In this document: piece after piece, positions 46,034 through 56,400 of the stretch
Position numbering within the stretch: position 1 is the first letter of the stretch
Layout of the letters: each line of letters starts with the position of its first letter
Assembly (NCBI RefSeq): GCF_910592395.1
Contig: NC_088323.1
Coordinates: 13,999,501-14,063,500 of the forward strand
Direction of reading: 5' to 3'
DNA length: 64,000 bases
From: Lineus longissimus
Taxonomy: Eukaryota; Nemertea; Pilidiophora; Heteronemertea; Lineidae
Notes under the pieces: generated by a model
What the model was told of the DNA's origin: nothing
What the model saw: the letters and a program-made list of their open reading frames with translations, nothing else
Databases searched by the model: none
Made by a program: the position numbers and the translations under genes

Positions 46034-47062
46034 GAGAGTTTGAGATCCGCAACTTATAGCAAAACTTATACGTATACTTATACGCATCGGGGTACGTTGA
46101 AGCGTATAGAAAAATGACTGGAGAAAACCCAAACTGTTTTGACGTATTCGTACAACAGTGTAACATGAATGTGGGTTCGACTCCACCAGTGCCTTGGAAC
46201 CAATTACAGCTCGCCTTACAAACACGCTATATTTTGGCGAACAATAACGCAAGAAATATGAATTATCATAGGCATTGTCGTTCGATACCATTCAATGTAT
46301 TCAAACTCAATCTGGATGGTCACAAGTTGTCCGATGGTTATACCGTTACCGGCTGTGCCGTCTTCGCCTTTGTTTCGATTTCGATTAATCGACGAATATA
46401 CGGGTCCATGTATAGGCCAGCCCTTATTACTTATGAGCTAGATTTTGAAGGCACACTGTTGATCAAACTCAGTTTTCTACCATACCTCTACTCTAGACGT
46501 AAAGGGTAACACGCTCAAGGTGTAAACTTAAACTCCGCATAAACTCTGATGTGAATGATTTTTAAATCAGAATGGAATGTACAAAAGAAAAAGCTTGTTT
46601 TGGTGGCAGTTTGTTTCATTTCCCTTAAAATCAACTTGCGTAGTAATTTTCGGTCTCCGCGTATAGAAACACGATTATGTAATAGACTCTGCGTCGATTG
46701 ATGACGATGACAGCATAGAAGCATGGTAAGTCTTGTAATGGATTTTGTATTCAGCTGAGGCCCGCGTATAATAATTTGACGGATTGAACGCAGAAAAGGA
46801 CCCACAAAACCGCCTTTTTTTCTCTGTCTGTGGTTATCTGTTGGCGGTTGTAATTAGATCTGAGCTAATATAGTTTCCCTAATTATTGAAGCTGTGTTAT
46901 CTCAGTCGTGAGTTAGCCAGAGCTTTTTTATCCAGGCTGGAAGATTCGACTAATGGAAAACTTATGATGGGAAAAAATCAGACCCATATTCGATGACGTA
47001 TTTGGAAGAAACTAATAAGTATACGTATAAGTTTTGCTATAAGTTGCCGATCTCAAACTCTC
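46034..47062. mobile_element. 1.03-kb TIR element with TA flanks
   Basis: Near-perfect inverted ends of about 46 bp (gagagtttgagatccgcaac, through gcaaaacttatacgtatac), one mismatch apart, with TA on each side (46032-46033, 47063-47064). The TA duplication recalls Tc1/mariner-type insertions. A 131-codon frame lies inside at 46114-46509, without recognisable domain. Confidence 0.75.
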
Positions 47063-47064
47063 TA

Positions 47065-48459
47065 ATGCCAGACCGACGACACTAATGATAAAATACAACT
47101 CTTGCATGCATTTATCATGTGAACAAGATGTGTATCTACCCACACTTTGAGCCAGCTTACGGATGCATCGTTGGCGCCCTCTCCACACAAAACCTGCCAC
47201 TATTCCGTGCAATTCCTCCCTTTAACAGGCAAACCTTTTTGGGCTTGATTTTAGCACAATTTTCTATTATATTCCGTTCCGTCAAGTCCACGAGACGAGG
47301 TAGTGAGACCCCGAGGCCTATTTGGCTGTAGTGTGAGAAGGTTGGCAACAAACAATATCTTATCTCCTCCTTTTGAGGGTTAACTAGTGACATCTAGGTG
47401 TCCAGTTTTCAGTCTCACACAGTGATTTTGTTCAAACACAAATTGAATAATATAGTTTATTTCGTTCAGGTTGAAAATTAAAAGTAACCAAACCAGGGAA
47501 AGGTAAACGGAAACGGGAAAAAGGTAAACATAATGTGTACTTTTGAGATTTGAGTTATATAAGGAAGGCGAGGTTAACTACGCCCGCTACGTCACTCGTA
47601 TCAGGGAGTAATGTCACCATCGCCTTAGTAACATGTTAACAAGACAAGAAAATGTATAAATCTGGGGGATTTCTTTCCCACGAGAGAGAACCTCAGAGAA
47701 CCCCAGAGAGAGAGAGAGAGATTCAGGAGATCCTGGGACGTGAGCCTAGGGCTCCCAGAAGAAGTGTAAGCAGATTGAAAGTAAAGAGTGTCAATCGGGA
47801 AATCATCGTGGAGTCCATTTAAGTACATGTAGTTCCCCCAACACAAACTGTACTACAGCAGTTCGGCAAGAGCTTTAGGACTCTTATTTTCTGTATTTGA
47901 AGCCCCAGGGCAGTTCCCCTCATTGGTTGAAATACAGGGATTTATTGTGTACAGGGTCGTAAAAGAGAAACCCCTAATTTATTCTCGATGGCATTGTCGA
48001 GCGCCAATCAGAGAAGGGGACGTCCACAAGTCATGTCTCTCTGAAGCTGAATGTAGGACATTCTTGTCTTTCTTGATCCCGAATGTGATCCGGATTTTAA
48101 TCCATCTTTCAGGTGAATCATCATCCATTCGACAGATATTTGCAGTGGAAGACCCAATGTCTTAAAAAAACTATGGCAGCTAAAAATATAGGTGAGTGCT
48201 CATTTTGTTATTGTGATCTCGTCTTCGAGTTCTTGTACCGTGCATGCTTTTCACAGTGGAACGTTGTAGTGGTATCCACCCTGACTGAGAAATTCATGGA
48301 AACTGTAACATTTACTGAAAATAGAACGATAATAAACAAAGTGTAAGTTTTTTACCCCTCGGCCAGCGGCATGGCCTAAGGGTATTGTCGTCCTCTGTGG
48401 CGTGGGTCTGTCGCTTCTTCGGCGTGGGTCTGTCGGTCCGTCCATCGGGGTGACGGAAA
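47065..48459. other. no gene seen
   Basis: Contains an (ag)n tract at about 47704-47722. A possible tiny exon (ATG at 48172, donor gtgagt) is too weak to call. Confidence 0.35.
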
Positions 48460-49140
48460 CGATCTAACTTGAGACTACTTCGAGATTTTCTTTTCATATG
48501 CGGTGAGTGTGCGGCACACCATGTACCAGTAGCCGCTATTTGCTATTGAAAATCACGCATATCCAATTCACGTTTTCTCCACGGGGAGGGGGGGGGGGGG
48601 CTTGTTGAAAACGGACAAATAGCACTTTATCCTTGCAACTGGACGGCATTTTATTAAGTGTGCATTAGAGGTTGCATCTGCTGAGGATACGAGGATACAT
48701 CACATATCACACGAGTTATTTTCAAGGTCACGGAGGTCAGAGTTAAAATGTTCATCATTGGTCTTTTGCCTAACGACGACGTAAACGCTCTAACTTGAGA
48801 GTGCTTCGAGGTTTTCTTTTCATATATGTGCAGCATATCGGTTGGCGCTGTTCACTATTGAAAATCACGTCTATCCGATTCACGCTTTCACCATCAGAGT
48901 GCGTTTGCTGAAAATGGAAACATTGCACTTCCTCCTAAACAACTCAGCGGAATTTCATGAAATTAGTATGGTATGTGTGTCTGTTAAGCATACATTATAT
49001 GTTGCACGAGTTTTTCGTTCCACCCAATTTTCAAAGTCACAGAGGTCAACGTTCAAATGTTCCTCATTGGTCCCTTGACTAACATGACTAATGACGTAAA
49101 CGCTCTAATTTACTTCAGACTGCTTTAAGATTCTATTTTA
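48460..49140. repeat. diverged tandem repeat, ~310-330-bp units
   Basis: Units start at about 48461, 48785 and 49090 (ctctaacttgagagtgcttc and variants) and share attgaaaatcacg and ttcaaagtcacagaggtca boxes. The last is partial. A related piece lies at about 52870-52925. No coding capacity. A G run (48588-48600) interrupts the first unit. Confidence 0.6.
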
Positions 49141-49148
49141 ATATTGAC

Positions 49149-49641
49149 TAATAATAATAATAATAATAATAATTTATTATATTAAACGTGCTTTTGAACG
49201 AAAATCATTTGCAAAGCACTGTATAATTTAAAAAACCACACATAGTAAAAGAGAAAATTGTACATAGAGATTAAAACATTCATAGAGATTAAAACATTTA
49301 GGTGCTGGTGTCGAAGTGTTCAATAAAAAGGTGAGTTTTAAGATGTTTTTTGAAGGCGCTGGTGCCAATGGGATCACGTATCCAGGCCGGAAGTGCGTTC
49401 CACAGCCTGGGTGCCAAGTTCCCCAGGCAACGGTCTCCGAAGACGTCCCTTGTCCGTGGTATGGAAAGGAGCCATTGGTCCTCGGAAGACCGAAGCCTGC
49501 GGTCCGGGGCACGAAGACTGAGGAACTCCTTGAGGTACTCCGGGCTTTGGTCATTATGTAAGACTTGACGCAAGGGCCCAACGCGCCGCGTAGCGGCAAA
49601 AAAGCGAAGCTGGCGAAACATTTATAACGGGTCACCGTCAC
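49149..49641 (-). pseudogene. 5'-truncated LINE, ORF2 C-terminus and (ATT)n tail
   Basis: Minus-strand sense encodes LINE ORF2 C-terminal sequence: FFAATRRVGPLRQVLHND, SPEYLKEFLSLRAPDR, CLGNLAPRLWNALPAWI and FKKHLKTHLF. A short 3' UTR follows, then a trinucleotide tail (taa on the plus strand, 49149-49172). Both 5' truncation and simple-repeat tail are typical of LINE insertions. Confidence 0.82.
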
Positions 49642-49975
49642 TTATTATTGGACTTATAGCGCATTTACGGGGTTGCAACTATTTTGCTTTATAGTGTCAC
49701 CAGGAAAGAAAAGCATGCGACCTAACGCCGATCTATTTGTATAAAGTGATAATTGGAAGGTATATAGTAGGAAATATCAATAAAATAATCATTCCATGTC
49801 GTCTTTTGAGGGCATTTTTGATTGTAAAAAATATATGTGTACGTCACCGTAGTCTCGGCAATGATAATTTTATCAGAGCAGTCTCGCGCAAGTAGAAGTT
49901 CTTTACCTATTAGTTCTTCACTTATTAGTCTCAACGTCTGGCGCAAAGCCAGACGTTTTCCATTACGATTTCACT

Positions 49976-50105
49976 ACGATGTTTGACAAGAAGGAGCAGT
50001 GCGCGAGATATGCTAATGAGCAGACTTCCCTCGCTTGAGTTTCTGAAGAATGTTCCATATCGCGCTAAGCTCATCACTACTGATTATGACAGGCGTGCAA
50101 CGGTA
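49976..50105. repeat. segment duplicated at 51925-52070
   Basis: Shares ttcactacgatgtttgacaa and gttccatatcgcgctaagct with the later copy at high identity. A short frame reads FTTMFDKKEQCAR in the later copy. Origin unknown; perhaps a captured exon fragment. Confidence 0.6.
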
Positions 50106-51080
50106 GGTATCTGCTCCCCAACTTCCACCCTAATACGGTGCAATAAGTTACCATTTGATGGGAATGGGACAATGCCCTCACTGTGTATGGAGTCATAGGG
50201 ATAAGAAGACATTATTCATTAGTGTTGGTACAAGTGATTTTGCCCAAAAAGCATGCGCATTCAAAAAACAAAATATGCAAGGTATCACGTACATGACCAT
50301 GACGACGTGCAGAAAGTGCACTGGCCAGTGCATACCCTATGGCTATGTACTAGTAAACATGGTAAACAAACATGAACAACATCATTATTCATCGGCAGTT
50401 CATTTTACTCCGAGCTTTTCCTGAAACATATAGGCATGATGATTAGGCCTACCATGTACCATGTCCATGACCAATAACAGCACCAGATCATGTAAATGTC
50501 AACAAGTTCACATGAACCGTATAATCCCGCATGGCGCATGGGGCATGCGTCTAAACCAAAGCCCCAAAATCACTTGTTTTGGTCTATTTCAGTTTCACTT
50601 GTGTTTCCCCCCGTCTCCCAGTCCATAATACATTTACAGTTTACAATCCCCGATCATGGCCCAACAAAAGGTCATCGGTTGACTAAAGGAACACAACTGT
50701 TCAATGGATTTATAGTTGAATGCGATCAAACTACGTCTTTTCAATCGTGGATTGTAAATTTAACCCCATGGGCCTAGGGAAGGCCATATAACAATACTTT
50801 CGACACAGTTATTATCTCCGCTGCCTCCACCATGTTACACACAGTGCTCACTGCTGATTCTAAAATGCGCCACCTAGTCAAAACAGGACATATGTTCTTC
50901 TAGGAATAGATCTCTTTCCAATATTTCGTCATTCCACTATCGTCATCACCTCATCATACTTTCATTGACATTACAGGCACACATCCACAGAGCACTCTTC
51001 AAATCATCTACACAGTGGTTATCCAACTAGGATTATAAAGGTAATTTCTTAGCCCCGCACAGTGGGTTTCAGTCTTGATA

Positions 51081-52344
51081 AAGGGGCACTATTGCTAGCA
51101 GCTAGGTAGGCAAGATAAAGTTAGACGAAGTAGCCGATAGGGGTCTCTCACCCCTCAAAGTCCGTCACAACTATTCAAGCTTGTACAAGGAATACATGCA
51201 GCGCTGACTCTAACAAGACCCAATGGGAATGTCGCACAGTCATCTGTCAAAAACAAGACTTATGTTGCAGTATGATCTCTTGCCAATATTTAATAATTGC
51301 ACTATCGTCATCACCTCATCATACTTCATTGACATTACAGGCACACATTGACATTGACCACTGTTCCAGTCAACGACACAGTCGCTATCCAAGTAGCATT
51401 ATAGAGGTAATTATCATTATCATACCTCATTAGCATGTGAACCAATCACGTCGCGTCCTTTGCGATCACGGCAAAGCCTCATGGAATAATGTCTTTCACC
51501 GTTGAATAACTTTTCATATTCCATGCCTACAACTTCAATTTCTTCATATTCCATGGCTAGAAGTTCAATACTAATATAATATCCAAGATAAAGTTACAAG
51601 AAGGGGTCTCTCACCTCTCACTGTATGTCCACACTATTCACGCTTGTACGAGGAATACATTCAATGCTGAATCTAACAACAGCCAGTGCCCTTACTCTGT
51701 ATATTAGTCACTGGAAGATGGCCCATTTCACTCCTTGCTTCTACTTCACCTATAGTCTCATTGCAAACGCCTCAGTTCTATGATATCACATTCACTTTCA
51801 GCTGTCATGCAACGCAACAACTGTGCTATCTGCCATCGCACATCAACGAAGAAGTGCAGCCGCCCACATTCCACCTCACGTCTGTCCGACCAGCTGCAAT
51901 CCTCGAGGACGCCCCACTGTACCACGATTTCACTACGATGTTTGACAAGAAGGAGCAGTGCGCGAGATAGGCTAATGAGCAGACTTCCCTCGCTTGATTT
52001 TCGGAAGAATGTTCCATATCGCGCTAAGCTGACCACTGCTGACCATGACAGGCGTGCATTGGACTGGTACAGGTTGGAACTAAACATTGAATATGCTTGT
52101 GGTGACGCTTTCTGATGAGAAGTTGGTCGTGACTGATGCAGTATCCTTGGACTTGTCCACAGCATCGTTCAATCATTGCTCTCTGAGCTGCCTTGATTCT
52201 GTACTTACCCAAATACTAAGACCAAATGCCTGTTGACTGTGCTTTAAGAGAGACTGGCGCCATGCCTAGAGATATGACTGACCCCTATTGGCAAATTTGT
52301 ATGACTTTATCTTGCCTACCTAGCTGCTGCCTATAGTCTCCCTT
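51081..52344. mobile_element. 1.26-kb TIR element with TA flanks
   Basis: Ends are 42-bp inverted repeats sharing a perfect agcagctaggtaggcaagat core; TA lies outside each (51079-51080, 52345-52346). Inside are a copy of the dispersed segment at 49976 and cctcatcatactt repeats. No transposase is readable. A diverged single end occurs near 44925-44955. Confidence 0.72.
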
Positions 52345-52559
52345 TAACTGCGGAACACTTCAAAGTCGATAAAATGCCATGTTCCACCTTTTAATGTGTT
52401 CAGACCGCCATTTTCAAAATAATCAAGTCAGGACACTGCCTTCTAGTCTCATAATAAATTTTGCTTTCCTCAATAATAACATTTCTTCTTCTTTAATGCT
52501 TTCATCATTCCAAACTTCTCCTCCTCTGACTTTTACAGGGGTACAGTCATGGCAATCAA

Positions 52560-52650
52560 AACCCAAATACTGAGACCAAATGCCTGTTGACTGTGCTTTA
52601 AGAGAGACTGGCGCCATGCCTAGTCTCTCTTAAAGCACAGTCAACAGACA
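52560..52650. repeat. perfect hairpin with ~24-bp stem
   Basis: About 52585-52608 (gttgactgtgctttaagaga) and 52621-52645 are reverse complements around the loop ggcgccatgcct. The left arm with its upstream flank also occurs at 52207-52269, within the right end of the preceding TIR element. Confidence 0.75.
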
Positions 52651-52695
52651 CCAACCCCCTCAGACTCAGAAACCACAAACACCCAACCCTTCCTG

Positions 52696-52875
52696 CTACC
52701 TTAATACTTCTGGATGCGTCAGCAGTACTGCCAGTAGCACTTTATACTGGATACGTGATCTCACTGGCAGCCAGTGCAGCTCCTTAAGTACAGGGGTGAT
52801 GTGTTCCCTCTTTTTGGTCTTACTTAGAAGCCTAGCAGCTGCATTCTGAACTTTTTGTAGTCTTGAAAGTTCACT
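52696..52875 (-). pseudogene. LINE ORF2 thumb fragment
   Basis: Minus-strand sense reads LQKVQNAAARLLSKTKKREH then VLKELHWLPVRSRIQYKVLL, the conserved post-RT region of LINE ORF2. Both edges are truncated. It would lie just upstream of the piece seen at 49.3-49.6 kb in an intact element. Confidence 0.8.
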
Positions 52876-53455
52876 ATGTGTGTAGCATATCAGTAGGCGC
52901 TGTTCGCTATCGATCACGTTCACGGTTTCAAAGTTTTCCATAATTTTATCTGTCATTAGTGCATAGCTACATACACACAATTCCAGCATATCTTCTTCAA
53001 TATGCATCTGCAAATGCACTGTTATCAGCATAACGCAATCAACGTACCACCTAATTCAACTTAGTCTTGGGCCGAGTGGTGTCACGTGCTACTGAGCATG
53101 GTATTTTTTTGGAGCTACCTTTATGAACCACCAATCGAATAATAAGTCTGGCTTTCTGTTAAACCCTGTTATTCTATAGTCCACGTGGAGAATACTTCCG
53201 CCATAACGTGCACAAAATTCATCCACCCGAGCAAGTGCGTGCTTTTTGGTGTTGTTCCTTGGCTTTTAGTGTGTGGTCGAGGCACTTTCTCCGTTTGATC
53301 TGCAGTTCCCCCTGCTCCTGATTTCCTCTGTAGAAGCACCAGTTGACGCAGGCCTCTGCAGTCCTGAACGTGTCTGCCATTGTTATTCCCCAGGCTTTCT
53401 GTGGTTCCAATCATGCCAATATAGACAATATCAAATGCAATTTCAAATGTTTCAG
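52876..53455. other. presumed intron or leader of the DED-ankyrin gene
   Basis: No exon with start codon could be fixed upstream of 53456. The first exon must end one base into a codon. A fragment of the 48.5-kb tandem repeat lies at its start. Confidence 0.35.
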
Positions 53456-56400
53456 GGGCAGAAAAAACGGACAAAAAGTGGCATGCACATCTGTTAAGTA
53501 AGTTGGATGGAAAGCTGACAGATGAGGAGGTGAGAAAACTGAAGCACTTTCTTGGGACTGCGGAAACGCTCACCCTCAATGAACTGGGGAAGTGCAGTAA
53601 TTTTTGCGATGTGTGGAACAGTCTTGAAAGGTATGTGTACCACCAGACAGTGTGTTCACCCGACTTTCGTTATGTAAAAGCACTGACGACCTCGCCATAA
53701 TCCGGTCGGTGCAGCAATAAATAACTATCATGATGGTGATGCAAATCTAAAACAGTTTTTTTCGACCCTTGGGTTGGAACCACATAACATTCATAATGCA
53801 AAAACCTGAAAATCAATTTGGATACAACCGGAATATCATCGTTTTTTTTAATACAGGGCACGAAAGCTGGCAATCGGTGATTACGACGAACTGAGTGAGT
53901 TGATGGAGATGCTCAAACGCATGGACTGTGTTGGTGTGATCATTGACCACAAGGGCAGAATAGAAGATTACCGTGCAAAGCAGGTAACTCCGACTTAAGT
54001 GCCAAAACATCACCTACATCATTCTCCGTATAGTTGGTGAAATTTACCCACTTTTTATGGTGAATAACTACATGTACACCACTTTCTTCTAAAACTTCAT
54101 TTTCCTTATCAGAGGTGTTGACCCGCAACTTTGTTAACTGATATTCAATATAAAATCCCGATTGTGACGGAGTTTTGTTTAGGAATAAAATATAAACTCT
54201 ATTGGCTTATCTTTTGTTTTCTTCGGATAAAAATAATATTTCATGAACTAACTACTAGTATTTTCTACATTTTACTTCGTTCCTGACTTACTGAAAAAAA
54301 TATTTTTTTTGGTTCAAATTCCTGCCCAGCAAGGGTCAATAATTATTTGGCACGAGTTGGGGTCGCGCTCAGAAAATATTCTGGATGTAAGTCTCATCAA
54401 CTTTTCGATTAGCTGCATCGACATGCCCTGCCTGCGGAAAATCGGGAATTTCGAAAACAAATTGGTCATCTCCAAGTTCTGTGAGGCTGCCTTTCTAGGT
54501 GAAAGAATTATACAATCTTGATGACTTAGGCGATATGAATGAGTACCACGAAGATCAAACCATTGTGGTGCTTGTGCCTTAGCAACACTGTAAAATTTAA
54601 ACCACCTAGCGTCGAGGTTTGATCACTTGACAGCCCGATGGTGTTGCTTTCGTCCAAGTAGCATAGAGAGAAAGCTGTGTATCTTTGGGTTCACACTGTA
54701 GCCTTGGGGGGGGGGGGAGTAATCACTTTCATCCACCGCGCTAAAACAACGTCATGAGCTTACATGTACTGCAGGGCTGGCGAATCGAAACGTTCAGGAG
54801 AAATGTCGTGTTGGTGACTTCAGAAGATTGATCATACAAACTGATGATTTTTTTAATATCTTGGGTTATTCATTGATGATAGTTGTTGGTAATATTTATA
54901 TCAGCCATTCGTTTATTTTGTCATCATCGTCCTTTTGATTAATATATAATGAACAAAGTAATGCAACGCCCACTGGGTAAGTCATAAAACCACGCCTTCC
55001 ATCAAGAACTTACGATAATGTTTCCCAATTACCACAAATACTTACACAAAAGCTGGCAACATTTGAAGTGCTCAGCAGTCACACCGGTTATGGTACAATG
55101 ATGGTGTGGTCACAGAGAAAAAGACTTCGCCCCCAAATTAAAAACCTTTTATTCTTTTTCGTAGCATCTCTCACAGTCTCAGAAAACGTCTGTCGGTAGG
55201 CCTTCAGATGGCGCAGTGCCTAAAACTACGGCAAGTGATGAGAAAGAATGCTCTCAGGTACTCCTCACTTTTTCCGAATATTTATATCGGTCATTCGTTT
55301 ATTTTGTCCTCATCGTCCTTTTGATAAATATATAATGAACAAAGTAATGCAACGTCCACTGAGTAAGTCATAAAACCACGCCTTCCATCAAGAACTTACG
55401 ATAATGTTTCCCAATTACCACAAAATACTTACACAAAAGCTGGCAACATTTGAAGTGCTCAGCGGTCACACCGGTTAAATGGTACAATGATGGTGTGGTC
55501 ACAGTTGCCCTATGTGTCAGTTGAACTTAAACACTTTTCAGTTGATCTGGTTTATTTTTAACTGAAAGTTGAATAAGTTCAACTGAAATTAGAACCAGCT
55601 TAACATAGTTGAAATCGAGTTACTTTGTGCTCAACGAAACACTGATAATATTCTACCGGCACCGGTTCCAGGGTTTTTTGCACGGCGGTAGGGTGTCTCC
55701 AAGTTGCAACAACATGTGGGCTTTTCAGGTGGGTGCCAACGAAAGACCTGGAACCTCTCCCAGAACATTTTGAGAATTCAGATGCGATTTCCAAGCATTT
55801 CAGCATCAACCAGGAGTACGCTTCGTGAGAAATAATAATGATTCAGGAGGCAGTTGAAAATATGCAATTTTCAAGCATTTCTGCATCGAACACGACATTG
55901 CTCCCTCCCCCTCCCGAAAATTTGTAACTTTAGGAGGCGATATGAGATTTCCAAGCATCTCAGGATTGCCCTGACAACGGTGACTTGGCGGAACAAAACT
56001 TTTTTCAGTGAAATTCAGATTAAGTAGTAAGTCTCTGTTATGGCAGGGTAGGGGAACGATCTGTAAGTTTGGGAGGGGGGGGTAGCAATTGCCAAGTCCT
56101 GATATATTTATAACTTCTTTGTGAAATCCTGTCCGTGTGCCAGTTCTTAAGGAGCTGTGGTCCTTCAGGAGGAAATTGTTTACAGTTTATTTTACAAGCA
56201 TTATTACTATGATGTGAATTTTGAGGGCAAAGCCGAAACTAAAAGCATTGAAGGCATCAAGCTCATCACATAGTGAATGATATGGGTTCCCGCTTCGGAA
56301 AAAAATATCAGTTTGGAAACCGAAAATGTAATTTCCTGACCCAGCAGAAATAGATCCAAGAGGAAGTGTTGCCAACGATTTGACACCTTGCATTTTTGTC

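Noticed and set aside
48137-48193. Possible tiny exon: tttcag acceptor, ATG at 48172, donor gtgagt
   Set aside because: Too short, with no partner exons in phase.
52024-52212. Minus-strand frame read as a gene fragment
   Set aside because: Within the TIR element and without motif; no support beyond chance openness.
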